A DNA stretch of 64,000 bases from Segatella copri (GCF_026015295.1 NZ_JAPDUW010000001.1:3061501-3125500); one strand, 5' to 3'. Shown: positions 26,794-35,069, counted from the first letter of the stretch. The notes: a model not told the origin generated them from the letters alone. Translations and numbers: made by a program.

Positions 26794-27585
26794 AGAGGAC
26801 GTTATATTTGCAACACTCTCAAAGCTATCCGCAAGCAGATAGCGGATGCAAATGGGATTGACTATTCACCCGAAGAATGTCATTTCAATGGTGAATGCAA
26901 GGGAACTTGTCCGAAATGTGAGCAAGATGTGAGAGATTTGGAGCATGAGTTGCGACGTAGACAGACCGCAGGAAAGGCTATCAAGGTTGCAGGTATTGCA
27001 GCAGGACTTGTCGTCATGGCGGCTTGTTCTGATGGGAAACCACAAGGAAACGACAAAGATACACTTACAAGATTGTCGACAACCTTGCATGAAGACTCAA
27101 TAGACCCAACAATGTACAACGGTGAAATCGACCGCACAAAGCCTATCAAAAACGTGACCGTCAAGAAATTCATGCCGCTGAAAGAGGACAGCAAGCCATC
27201 TAAGAAGAACAAGCGAGCCAAGACCGCCGTTGTCCAATCCGCCATCGCCACAGACTCAACCAATAACAGCAAAATATTTGATAATGTTGATGAGGAAGCG
27301 TCATTTCCTGGTGGCATAGCGGCGTGTATGAAATATATTGCAGACAATTTTCGCTATCCAAACATACAGGGCGATTGCAGCATACAAGGAAAAATTGTCG
27401 TTAGTTTCATTGTCAATGAAGATGGAAATCTAAATGACATCAAAGTGAAGAAAAGCGTCTATTCTGACCTTGACAAAGAAGCCGTCCGGGTGGTGAAAAG
27501 TATGCCAAAGTGGATTCCTGCCAAGCAAAACGGCAAGGCGGTGAAATCAAAATACACGCTTCCTGTCTACATCCACGTGCAGTAA
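26788..27585 (+). CDS. Cys-motif N-domain protein with lipobox-like segment and TonB C-terminal domain
   Basis: 265 residues in three parts. Residues 1-60 form a charged domain with C31-x5-C37-x3-C41-x2-C44 (ECHFNGECKGTCPKCEQD), suited to bind zinc or an iron-sulfur cluster. Residues about 66-82 are hydrophobic and end in a lipobox-like VVMAAC. The C-terminal 95 residues are a TonB_C-type domain (EEASFPGGIAACMKYI, VSFIVNEDGNLNDIKVKKS, MPKWIPAKQNGKAVKSKYTL). From memory, Bacteroidales carry many proteins with this N-domain. The next gene is a paralogue with a nearly identical N-domain 19 bp away, and a radical SAM gene follows. Confidence 0.75.
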   Translation: MARGRYICNTLKAIRKQIADANGIDYSPEECHFNGECKGTCPKCEQDVRDLEHELRRRQTAGKAIKVAGIAAGLVVMAACSDGKPQGNDKDTLTRLSTTLHEDSIDPTMYNGEIDRTKPIKNVTVKKFMPLKEDSKPSKKNKRAKTAVVQSAIATDSTNNSKIFDNVDEEASFPGGIAACMKYIADNFRYPNIQGDCSIQGKIVVSFIVNEDGNLNDIKVKKSVYSDLDKEAVRVVKSMPKWIPAKQNGKAVKSKYTLPVYIHVQ

Positions 27586-27604
27586 CTATAAAAAAGGAAA
27601 AATC

Positions 27605-28609
27605 ATGGCAACAAGAGGACGCAACATTTGCAACACGCTCAAGGCCATCCGCAAGCAGATCGCGGATGCCAACGGAATCAGTTATTCACCCGAAGAATGC
27701 CACTTTAAGGGCGAATGCAAGGGCACTTGCCCGAAATGCGAGCAAGACGTGAGGGACTTAGAACACGAACTGCACCTCCGACAGATGGCAGGGAAAGCCA
27801 TCAAGGTCGCAGGAGTGGCTTTGGGCATCACCGCCCTCACCGCATCCGCCACATCGTGCGCCACGCAGAAGGGATATTACAAATCGACACCGCCTAAGTC
27901 TGAAAAGGTTATCCCTATCCAGTTCCAAAAATACACCACCAACGACATCGCCCTACTCCAAGCGAAAGATTCTCTCAGCAAGAAAGGAATGCTCTTCGTT
28001 CAAGGGCATCTCATTAGCGACGAGGACAATGAGCCGCTTATTGGAGCCTCCGTCATCGCTAAACTTTCGGGAAAGTATGCAATAACTGATGTCAATGGAA
28101 ACTTCACTCTCGAAGTGGAGCAAGACGACACGATAACCGTGCAATACATCGGCTTCATAGACCGAAGCATCAAACTATCTGAAATGAGCCGAGACAAGCT
28201 CAATATCATCACTCTAATATTCAACGAAAGTGCCTTAGGGGAAGTCGTGGCTGGAATCGTTCCCGAAGTCAGAATTAGAGGAACGGCTCCCGTCATCAAA
28301 AGAGAAGATACTTTCGAAGAGGCTTCATTCCCAGGCGGTTCGACTGCATTGACGCAATACATCAAGACCAACCTTCAATATCCAAAAGAATGTCGGGAAG
28401 GCGCGCCAATAGGCAGAGTCATCCTTGGTTTCACCGTCAACAAGGACGGAAGTTTGAGCAACATCAAGGTGGAGAAAAGTCTTGTCCCTATCCTCGACGA
28501 GGAAGCCATCCGAGTACTGAAAAGCATGCCGAAATGGACTCCTGCCAAGAAAAACGGAAAGGTGGTGAAATCACATGCCACCGTTCCTTTCACATTTAAA
28601 GTAGAATAA
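27605..28609 (+). CDS. Second Cys-motif/TonB_C protein with carboxypeptidase-regulatory-like domain
   Basis: 334 residues. The N-domain repeats that of the previous gene almost exactly, with the same C-x5-C-x3-C-x2-C pattern (ECHFKGECKGTCPKCEQD). A hydrophobic segment ending ASATSC follows near residue 81. Residues about 135-200 form a CarboxypepD_reg-like beta-sandwich (GHLISDEDNEPLIGASVIAK, ITDVNGNFTLEVEQDD). A TonB_C domain ends the protein (EASFPGGSTALTQYIKTNLQ, LGFTVNKDGSLSNIKVEKS). It ends one base before the radical SAM gene, so the three genes form an operon. Confidence 0.77.
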   Translation: MATRGRNICNTLKAIRKQIADANGISYSPEECHFKGECKGTCPKCEQDVRDLEHELHLRQMAGKAIKVAGVALGITALTASATSCATQKGYYKSTPPKSEKVIPIQFQKYTTNDIALLQAKDSLSKKGMLFVQGHLISDEDNEPLIGASVIAKLSGKYAITDVNGNFTLEVEQDDTITVQYIGFIDRSIKLSEMSRDKLNIITLIFNESALGEVVAGIVPEVRIRGTAPVIKREDTFEEASFPGGSTALTQYIKTNLQYPKECREGAPIGRVILGFTVNKDGSLSNIKVEKSLVPILDEEAIRVLKSMPKWTPAKKNGKVVKSHATVPFTFKVE

Positions 28610-28610
28610 C

Positions 28611-29231
28611 ATGAAGACCGCCCCACTCATTTGCATCGACCGCCACCGCCTCACGATAGACGGTGAGGGGGTTACCACGCTTGTGGCATTCCACGGTTGT
28701 CCGCTTCGTTGCAAATACTGTCTCAATCCCCAATGCCTTGATGCTGACGGCGTATGGCAGGAGGTGGATACAGAACTGCTGATGGCGAACGTGGAGATGG
28801 ACAACCTCTACTTCTTAGCTACAGGAGGCGGCATCTGTTTTGGCGGAGGAGAACCGCTTCTGTGGAGTTCATTCATAAAGGAGTTTTGTGAACTATGCCC
28901 AGAGGGATGGCACTTTACGATGGAGACGAGTCTAAACGTACCTCGCCATCACTTGGAGAAAGTCACCCCATACATTGACTCCTTTATCATCGACATCAAG
29001 GACATGAATCCTGCCATCTATCAAGCCTACACTGGTAAGCCCAACCGGCAAGTTATCGACAACCTTGTCTGGCTCAACACTCATGCCAAACATAAAGACA
29101 AGATCATCCTTCGTCTCCCCATAATCCCCAAGTTCAACACCGAAGATGACAGGAAACACAGTCGCCAAGTCTTAATAGAATTAGGATATGAGAATTTTGA
29201 TGAATTTGAATATGTTATTAGAAACAAATAA
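28611..29231 (+). CDS. Radical SAM protein, activating-enzyme-like
   Basis: 206 residues. The iron-sulfur motif C30-x3-C34-x2-C37 lies in FHGCPLRCKYCLNPQC, and the SAM-binding GGGEPLL follows. The compact size and C-x3-C-x2-C spacing fit glycyl-radical or anaerobic-reductase activating enzymes. No glycyl-radical enzyme gene is nearby; its neighbours are two Cys-motif proteins starting upstream. It may act on them or on a distant partner; the substrate is unknown. ATG 28611 lies one base after the previous stop. Confidence 0.85.
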   Translation: MKTAPLICIDRHRLTIDGEGVTTLVAFHGCPLRCKYCLNPQCLDADGVWQEVDTELLMANVEMDNLYFLATGGGICFGGGEPLLWSSFIKEFCELCPEGWHFTMETSLNVPRHHLEKVTPYIDSFIIDIKDMNPAIYQAYTGKPNRQVIDNLVWLNTHAKHKDKIILRLPIIPKFNTEDDRKHSRQVLIELGYENFDEFEYVIRNK

Positions 29232-29249
29232 ACAGTTTTAATTATATGT

Positions 29250-29290
29250 CCCAATGAAATGGATTTGAATGTAAATTCCATCTCATTGGG
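29250..29290. terminator. Bidirectional terminator between the radical SAM gene and mobilization genes
   Basis: The arms CCCAATGAAATGGAT (29250-29264) and TTCCATCTCATTGGG (29276-29290) pair with two mismatches. It lies between convergent genes. Confidence 0.65.
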
Positions 29291-29304
29291 GTATTGGATA
29301 AAAA

Positions 29305-30090
29305 TTATTGGTAATTTTTAATAGTACGTTTTATGCTATTAGACTCTCTGCGAAGTTCATTAGCTACACTGTCTTTGTATGCAGCCATCCGTACCATTTC
29401 ATTGTATTTGAGAACAGAATCTTCGTAAGCTGCAACACGATTTTTGACATAGTCTATGACATTTTCGTCTCTGTTTACAGAGAAGTGCTTCTCTATATAT
29501 AAGATGTTTGGGTCATCAGCAGACAGAACCATCTTCAAAGCTCTATACTTCAAGTCTGCCTCCTCCCAATCTTGGTGCTCTCGCCATTGGGTGAGGTTGC
29601 CCCAAATGGAGAGAACGAGAGATAGAGCCAAGCCGCCAATGAAAAGAAGAACATACTTTGATGTAGGCTCGAAGCGATGGGTGACAAGTTTCTTCTGAGG
29701 TGAATTGTTCATCACTTCAAGTTTGTCTTGCAATGCCTTCGAGGAAACATCATTCTCTTGTCTCATCTGCTTGACAGCATCAACCAAGAGCTTGCTTCGC
29801 TGCTCATTTTTGCCGAGTTCAGCCTTGATAAGGTCAACAAAAACAACAATGGCATCTCTTAATTTGGATATTTTACCTCTAACTTCCTCTTCCTTGCCAA
29901 ACATAGCAATGATTGATTTCTCCAACTTGGTTGTGTCATTACTTGCAGGAACGGTTTCCGCTCCTGCGTACTTTGGTAAAGCAGAAAGTTCATCGACTTT
30001 CTGCTCCAATCTCTCAACAGTGCCGTAGATGGCTTCCAATAGTTCTTCTTTCATGTTTCTTTTGTTGTTTGAATGGTTTGTAACTTGCAT
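29305..30090 (-). CDS. Mobilization-associated coiled-coil membrane protein
   Basis: About 261 residues. The N-terminal part is helical coiled coil (LLEAIYGTVERLEQKVDEL, LVDAVKQMRQENDVSSKALQ). A single membrane segment (YVLLFIGGLALSLVLSIWG) lies near residues 150-170, followed by a charged C-terminal helix. ATG 30090 overlaps the relaxase stop as TGATG, suggesting translational coupling; ATG 30054 (MKEELLEAIYG) is an alternative start. Proteins of this shape follow the relaxase in many Bacteroidales mobilizable elements and may link the relaxosome to a helper transfer channel. That role is inferred. Confidence 0.7.
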   Translation of the reverse strand: MQVTNHSNNKRNMKEELLEAIYGTVERLEQKVDELSALPKYAGAETVPASNDTTKLEKSIIAMFGKEEEVRGKISKLRDAIVVFVDLIKAELGKNEQRSKLLVDAVKQMRQENDVSSKALQDKLEVMNNSPQKKLVTHRFEPTSKYVLLFIGGLALSLVLSIWGNLTQWREHQDWEEADLKYRALKMVLSADDPNILYIEKHFSVNRDENVIDYVKNRVAAYEDSVLKYNEMVRMAAYKDSVANELRRESNSIKRTIKNYQ

Positions 30091-31040
30091 CAAAGGCTAA
30101 AGCCTCTTCTGCGTTTCTTCTTTTTCTTCTTGGATGATTCATCCTCTGGGAATTGCTCAAAGGTCTGTGCATTGGCAGGAGCAAAAAGTCCTATGGAAGA
30201 AATACCGTCCCAAGGGTCTTGACTGCTCTCCGATATGGATGGCTCCTGGTTGTTCTTGTGATTGCCTTGCTCGTATTGCTGAGCAGATTTGGCTCTTGCT
30301 GATAAAAGGTTCTCCGTTCCCTCAAATCTCGCATTCAGCTTGCCAAAGCTATAGCCTCGGCTAATCTGCGTACCTTTGAAGCTATATCCATCCTTGCTGA
30401 AACGGATGCCTTGTACCTTGGTTCGCTCCTTGTCTTTATAGACAAACTCTAAGTGAACACCTCGTTTTGCAAGTTCATTCTTGAACTTTTGCCAATTTTC
30501 TACGACTTTCAAGGCATCCTTGACTGCATTGTGAATCTCATATTTGGCACGCTCAGCATTGCGTAATTTGCGAGTGTTAGTCTTGCTCTTGTCTGTTCCG
30601 TAAGTCAATCCATACTTGGATTTTAGAGCCTTGGTCACTTGCTCATTACGCCTGTAATCGTGGGCGTCTGATATGAGTTTGCCCTCGTTATTGATGCGAT
30701 TGTACACGATATGGCAATGTGGATTGTCTGTGTTGTGATGCCTTACGATGATGAATTGGGTATCAGTGATGTCCATCATCTGCATATATTCAAGGGCAAT
30801 CTTAGCCATGAATTCATCCGTCAAACGTGGCTTGTCCTCGGGCTTGAAGCTCAAAGCTATGTGCCCCACAGGCTTCTTAATCCTTGGATTTAGTTGCCTC
30901 TGTAGCTCGAAACTTTGCGTTATCTCGGCATTCGTGCCGAGTAACACACCATCCGAGGCGATGATTTTCGCCTCGTCCTTGCCTGTAACATAGCGGATGC
31001 AACCACCAAATGAGCTGCCCTTCTTTAGCTTGCCTATCAT
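30090..31040 (-). CDS. Relaxase/mobilization nuclease (MOBP type)
   Basis: 316 residues. The metal-binding histidine motif VRHHNTDNPHCHIVYNR matches the H-x-D-x-x-N-x-H-x-H relaxase signature. The start MIGKLKKGSSFGGCIRYVT is typical of Bacteroidales MobB-like relaxases, with the nicking Tyr probably the one in CIRYVTGK. The C-terminus is basic (KKKKKKRRRG). It nicks oriT and leads the strand during mobilization. It overlaps mobC by four bases (ATGA) and the downstream coiled-coil gene, forming a mob operon. The element must borrow a transfer channel, as none is encoded here. Confidence 0.9.
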   Translation of the reverse strand: MIGKLKKGSSFGGCIRYVTGKDEAKIIASDGVLLGTNAEITQSFELQRQLNPRIKKPVGHIALSFKPEDKPRLTDEFMAKIALEYMQMMDITDTQFIIVRHHNTDNPHCHIVYNRINNEGKLISDAHDYRRNEQVTKALKSKYGLTYGTDKSKTNTRKLRNAERAKYEIHNAVKDALKVVENWQKFKNELAKRGVHLEFVYKDKERTKVQGIRFSKDGYSFKGTQISRGYSFGKLNARFEGTENLLSARAKSAQQYEQGNHKNNQEPSISESSQDPWDGISSIGLFAPANAQTFEQFPEDESSKKKKKKRRRGFSL

Positions 31041-31450
31041 GTGGTATCCTCCTTTCTGCCCATACTGCCTGGCTTCGGTTTATAACTTGCTTGGCGATAC
31101 TCGCCAAGGATTGCTTTCAATCTTCTCAACAAGTCCACCACAAATACATGGGTTTCGTGGAAGCCTCTCTGATGCGACAGCTTGGTAAGTTGGTTGAGGT
31201 TGTTTGCCATGCCAATGAGGTTCTTAGCGATGGCTACCGTCTCTGCGTTGTGTCCGCTGACCACCTCACCGTTCAAGGCGGACTCACGGATGTATTCCGC
31301 CAACTTGCGGTTGGCTTTTCTCGCCCTCAGTCTCAAAGCCTCGTAGCTTGGCTTCGAGAACTTCACCGTGACAGACTTCGACAGCTTGCGAACCCTGCCT
31401 GTGGGCGGTCTTCCACCCTTTCTCCTGTTCTGTTCCTGCATGCTTGTCAT
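31037..31450 (-). CDS. mobC: MobC-type relaxosome accessory protein
   Basis: 137 residues. A basic N-terminus (RRKGGRPPTGRVRKLS) and the ribbon-helix-helix segment SVTVKFSKPSYEALRLRARK are followed by LAEYIRESALNGEVVSG. This is the usual MobC pattern of oriT binding and helping the relaxase. It overlaps the relaxase gene at ATGA. The oriT-like region lies directly upstream. Confidence 0.85.
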   Translation of the reverse strand: MTSMQEQNRRKGGRPPTGRVRKLSKSVTVKFSKPSYEALRLRARKANRKLAEYIRESALNGEVVSGHNAETVAIAKNLIGMANNLNQLTKLSHQRGFHETHVFVVDLLRRLKAILGEYRQASYKPKPGSMGRKEDTT

Positions 31451-31463
31451 TCGATATACTGTT

Positions 31464-31634
31464 TACAGTTGGTACACTCACTTTCTGCGACCGTCGGGAG
31501 CAAAATTCCTCCGCCCTCGTGGTGGAGCGAGGCGTTTTGGGATTCCCAAAACATAACCTCGCTCCCTCTCAGAACACGTTGGTTGGAACTACAGCCTTTC
31601 AGCTATCCACGTCCAAGGTCGCAGACCTTAATTC
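31464..31634. other. Probable origin of transfer (oriT) with nested hairpin
   Basis: Non-coding DNA between mobC and the DUF3408 gene. A long hairpin at 31524-31565 has outer arms GGAGCGAGG and CCTCGCTCC and inner arms TTTTGGGA and TCCCAAAA. This position, ahead of mobC and the relaxase, is where oriT sits in such elements. The region has an inverted homologue at 37863-38060. Confidence 0.55.
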
Positions 31635-32117
31635 TCACAATTTGCGCCAAGCCTCGAAGTCCTCTTCATAAAGGCTTAGGTGGTGGCGCACGATGTTCTC
31701 GATGATGCCCGATACGCTCATGCGTCTCCCTCCGAGGATGCGGACGACACGATCAAGACGGTCTCGTACATCGGAACTGACGAAGACTGGCTTGCGGTCG
31801 TCAATCCTTGGAACTTAGAGGAAGGTCTGCTGATACTCCTCCAATGTCGCCTTGCGCTGCTTGCCACTGATGCGCTTCTGCGGATTCGGTGGCGATTGAG
31901 CCTCATTCGTTGATGTTTCCTCTCTATAGGGAGTTGTTGCAGCAACTTTCTCTACAATTGCTCTCAACTCTGGGTTCTCTACATCATCATAGAGAGTATT
32001 ACAACTACTTGGATTGGCTTTGTTGCCATACGTAGATGGTTTAACAAAATCCAAATACTCTTTTTCCATCAGCTCCTTTTGCTCAGGAGCCAAGACTACA
32101 TCTTTTGTTCTTGCCAT
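31635..32117 (-). pseudogene. DUF3408 mobilization-type protein split by a TAA
   Basis: The N-terminal part (100 residues from 32117) contains EKEYLDFVKPSTYGNK and ends ATLEEYQQTFL at TAA 31815. The same frame continues without a break for 59 residues: VPRIDDRKPVFVSSDVRDRL, then GGRRMSVSGIIENIVRHHL, ending at TGA 31635. Together they make one normal DUF3408 protein, so a single nonsense change seems to have split it. The family sits beside mobC/relaxase genes in Bacteroidales elements and has a ribbon-helix-helix-like C-terminus. If no readthrough occurs, DNA binding would be lost. Confidence 0.75.
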
Positions 32118-32514
32118 AGCTTATGCTGTTTTATTTGTTAGTATAGTGGTCACGGTTTGCACCATTGACCGATTGTCGGGTGCAAAGTAAGTGTACTGAG
32201 TGCAGCCATACAACTGATTGGGTGTAACGTGGCAATTTAGTTGTGGCTTGCTTATTTGCATACCGAGATAGTTGTGAGAACTTCAACGTATTTCTCAACT
32301 CATCATTGTTCATGTATTCGTTGCAGTCGTGCAAGTTTTTCTTGTTGTTTTTGGCGTTGAAGTCGGCAAACCCCGGCAACATACTGCCACAGAAATTGAA
32401 AACGCTTGTTTTTAGATTGCCGTGCCTTATCTTTGCACTCACAAACGTGGAGCACAGCATATGCGTGGAGCTTTGCGACATATAACATAGTATTAACTTA
32501 GAAAAAAGAAAAGT
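32118..32514. other. Divergent promoter region of the mobilizable element
   Basis: About 400 bp between the DUF3408 remnant (minus) and the first HTH gene (plus). TATCTTTG at 32428-32435 is a plausible -7 element for the HTH genes. A long minus-strand open frame here and across the HTH genes has no family features and is taken as antisense shadow. Confidence 0.45.
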
Positions 32515-32826
32515 ATGGGATTCATCGTATTCGAGGAAGAGGCATTCAACTATCTTGATGCCCAGTTGGAGAACTTCGTGAAGCGCATGGACAGAATCCG
32601 TGAGCGCAGTGAGGACAAGACCATGAACAAGTGGCTCGACACGCAGGACGTGTGTCAGACGCTCAACATCTGCCCACGGACAGTGCAGACGCTTCGGGAC
32701 AACGGAACTTTGGCTTATACGCAAATCAGCCACAAGACCTACTACAAGCCGGAGGACGTGATGGCTATCGTAGCAGTAGTGGAGGACAAGAAAAAGGACA
32801 TGCGCTTTCGCAAGCGCACAGGTTAG
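32515..32826 (+). CDS. Helix-turn-helix (HTH_17/excisionase-type) protein 1
   Basis: 103 residues. The N-terminal part is helical (EAFNYLDAQLENFVKRMDRI). The C-terminal part is a MerR-like winged helix (WLDTQDVCQTLNICPRTVQT, then LRDNGTLAYTQISHKTYYKP). Pairs of such proteins lie beside the integrases of Bacteroidales mobilizable elements and act as excision or directionality factors. A second one follows 82 bp later. Confidence 0.82.
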   Translation: MGFIVFEEEAFNYLDAQLENFVKRMDRIRERSEDKTMNKWLDTQDVCQTLNICPRTVQTLRDNGTLAYTQISHKTYYKPEDVMAIVAVVEDKKKDMRFRKRTG

Positions 32827-32908
32827 GCTGTCAATATACAACAGCCACTTAATCCAATGCAGCAAGTAAACCGAGTAACGTAAGTATCAACAATAAAACG
32901 AGACAACT

Positions 32909-33217
32909 ATGAGCAATGAAGTAATGACAAGAAACAGCGAGTGGATGAACCACATCGTGAACCACCTCAACCGAATGGTTGACAATTTTGAACGTGCCGT
33001 GATGAACTACCGCCCCATGCTTGGCGGTGAGCGCTTCATGACGGACAAGGAGCTTTGTGCCAGGCTGCAACTGAGCCGAAGAACCCTGCAGGACTACCGA
33101 AACAACGGTGTCATCCCGTATATCCAGCTTGGCGGAAAGATACTCTACCGCGAGTCCGACATTCAGAAGATTCTGATGGCTAACTATCGTGAGGCGTACA
33201 GAATGAAGGGCTTGTAG
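32909..33217 (+). CDS. Helix-turn-helix (HTH_17/excisionase-type) protein 2
   Basis: 102 residues. An N-terminal helix (NEWMNHIVNHL-like, with NRMVDNFERAVMNY) is followed by the winged helix FMTDKELCARLQLSRRTLQD and YRNNGVIPYIQLGGKILYRE. Its layout matches the preceding gene, so they are probably ancient duplicates acting together at the element ends. A strong hairpin follows at 33258. Confidence 0.82.
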   Translation: MSNEVMTRNSEWMNHIVNHLNRMVDNFERAVMNYRPMLGGERFMTDKELCARLQLSRRTLQDYRNNGVIPYIQLGGKILYRESDIQKILMANYREAYRMKGL

Positions 33218-33257
33218 GAGAAATACATGTCCTTGATGAGTGGGGTGAAATGAACAA

Positions 33258-33304
33258 GGCGACAACGTATAACTTACCGAGCGTGGTTGTTATAGGTTGT
33301 CGCC
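33258..33304. terminator. Terminator after the HTH genes
   Basis: Outer arms GGCGACAAC (33258-33266) and GTTGTCGCC (33296-33304) plus inner GTATAAC/GTTATA pairing, followed by TCGTTTTA. Confidence 0.7.
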
Positions 33305-33361
33305 TCGTTTTATTGGCTATACCGAGTTGTTCGTGTTTGCCGGGTATCATTTGTGTTACCT

Positions 33362-33445
33362 GTATAAATCTAATACCATGCTAAAACACACTGCGGTGGT
33401 TCGCCCAAGTGGCTGGAGGCGCAAAGCCTCCAAGGAACGTTGCTT
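33362..33445. repeat. Inverted repeat of about 85 bp, copy 1
   Basis: Nearly identical to the reverse complement of 37616-37700. Shared parts include AAATCTAAT, CCATGCTAAAACAC and GGTTCGCCCAAGTGGCTGG, then AGGCGCAAAGCCTCC and AACGTTGCT. In both places it lies just behind the integrase partner gene, so it may mark a functional or terminal sequence of this element type. Confidence 0.8.
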
Positions 33446-33455
33446 TATGGCAGGT

Positions 33456-33818
33456 CTATGCCATTGCGTTCTCTGTAAAGATACAGACCAGTTTAGTGCG
33501 GCTTGTCTGTCTGCCGATGACGGACTGCATGATGAACTCCCGAAAGGCTCTGCTCTCAATGCTGTCAATACGGAAGGCTACCGCAATGACGAGTTCAAGG
33601 CTATACACATCATAGCTGATGCGGTCGTTCTTCCTGACATGACGGCGTACACCCTGCTCTTTCAGAATGCCGTCCTTGAATACAGCCTTGACAGCCTTGC
33701 GCACATAGTAGCCGAATACATTATACATGTCGGCAATCTCCTGCATGGTCATCCATACAGTATCGGTCGGCATGGATACCGTTCCGCTCTCGCTGATAGT
33801 TATAACTCCTCTGTTCAT
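33456..33818 (-). CDS. Integrase partner protein (RhuM-like appearance)
   Basis: 120 residues. MQEIADMYNVFGYYVRKAVK looks like a helix-turn-helix, followed by a SYDVYSLELVIAVAFRIDS segment like that in RhuM/virulence-type DNA-binding proteins. Its ATG overlaps the stop of the upstream integrase (ATGA), so the two are coupled. A related gene at 36787 has the same overlap with an integrase fragment. The role is probably in recombination or its control, inferred from this conserved pairing. Confidence 0.7.
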   Translation of the reverse strand: MNRGVITISESGTVSMPTDTVWMTMQEIADMYNVFGYYVRKAVKAVFKDGILKEQGVRRHVRKNDRISYDVYSLELVIAVAFRIDSIESRAFREFIMQSVIGRQTSRTKLVCIFTENAMA

Positions 33819-35038
33819 TTCCCGTCCTCCTTATTTTTATTCTGGTCAGTTTCTTTTGTTTCTCTGCGCTGCATCAGCTTGTCCATGTCCTTGGATATCT
33901 TGTCATCGGTGATGACGGCATAGACCTGGGTGCTTCGCAGGTTGGAATGCCCCATCATCTTGGCGATGCTTTCCATTGATATGCCCGAAGTAACCATGTT
34001 TACTCCGAATGTATGTCTTGCAACGTGTGCGGTAAGGTTCTCATTTATACCCAAAGCCACACCGAGTGAATGAAATTCAAACCACATGGAATCACGTGAA
34101 GAAAGAGGGAAAACAGGTTTGCTATCATCCGCTGTATTGTATAGCGACATTATTTGTTCAGCTATCGGGTGCAAGGGAATGAACGCTTCGTTGTTGGTCT
34201 TTGCTCTTTTCTCACGGATGTATTTTCTACCGTCTGCCGTCATCCCGATATGGTGTGGATACAGGTTACGTAAATCGACATAAGCCAAACCTGTAAGGCT
34301 GGAGAAAACAAACATTCTTCGTGCCAACTCCAAAGCCTTATCCTCCATAGGAGTCTCCATAATGAGCAGCAAGTCATTTCTGGATATATGTCTACGCTTT
34401 GGTGAGCCTTTCTTTTCATATCCGACATCTTCCAATGGATTGAATTTCAGCAGACCTCTGTCAACAGCGATATAAACCAAGCGTTGCAGCCAACAAAGAT
34501 TATGGTTCGTATTGGATGCACTATACCCTTTGCCAATCAAGAACAACTTATAAGATTTGCCAAATTCCTCAGTCAAATCTTCAAATGCAATGTCATTCAT
34601 TCCTCGTAACCCGATGAACTCTCGCAAGTTTAGCTGCGATGTCTTAGATTGGCGATAAGAAGATGTTGAGTTAATACGGATAGAGCGCAGCCTAAGGCGT
34701 TCACGCTCCTCCTCGCCAGTGGCAAGCAATGTCATCGGGATAGTATTTGCATCAACAATAACATTCTTCAGAATCTCGGCGGTAACGATGCCCTTTTCCT
34801 TTGTTGCCTGCTCGTAGGCTTCGTCAATTCTTAGTCTGAACGCTTGCAGTTGTCCGTTCACTCTTGCATTCTTGGCTTCACCTTTTTTCGTGTCCCATTC
34901 TTCGGGAGCACAGTAAAGACCTGTTGCTATGGCTGACACTTTGCCGTCAATCGTGATACGGCAAAATATAGATGTGGTTCCGTCTGCCTTTACTCTGCCA
35001 CGGTTGATATAATAAAACTGCTTGTATGTACTTCTCAT
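33815..35038 (-). CDS. Tyrosine recombinase (integrase) 1
   Basis: 407 residues, complete. An N-terminal arm-binding domain (YYINRGRVKADGTTSIFCRI) and a SAM-like core-binding domain precede the catalytic domain. That domain has FSSLTGLAYVDLRNLYPHHI, HVARHTFGVNMVTSGISMES and IAKMMGHSNL, ending with the Tyr in STQVYAVITD. The catalytic R-H-R-Y set appears intact. It lies 31 bp downstream of a second integrase on the same strand and is coupled to the partner gene. Confidence 0.92.
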   Translation of the reverse strand: MRSTYKQFYYINRGRVKADGTTSIFCRITIDGKVSAIATGLYCAPEEWDTKKGEAKNARVNGQLQAFRLRIDEAYEQATKEKGIVTAEILKNVIVDANTIPMTLLATGEEERERLRLRSIRINSTSSYRQSKTSQLNLREFIGLRGMNDIAFEDLTEEFGKSYKLFLIGKGYSASNTNHNLCWLQRLVYIAVDRGLLKFNPLEDVGYEKKGSPKRRHISRNDLLLIMETPMEDKALELARRMFVFSSLTGLAYVDLRNLYPHHIGMTADGRKYIREKRAKTNNEAFIPLHPIAEQIMSLYNTADDSKPVFPLSSRDSMWFEFHSLGVALGINENLTAHVARHTFGVNMVTSGISMESIAKMMGHSNLRSTQVYAVITDDKISKDMDKLMQRRETKETDQNKNKEDGK

Positions 35039-35069
35039 TGTTATGTTCCTTTCTTATTTTGTGATAATA

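Noticed and set aside
32131..32865. Minus-strand frame of 244 codons across the HTH gene region
   Set aside because: It covers a divergent promoter region and the antisense of an HTH gene; no family features are visible.
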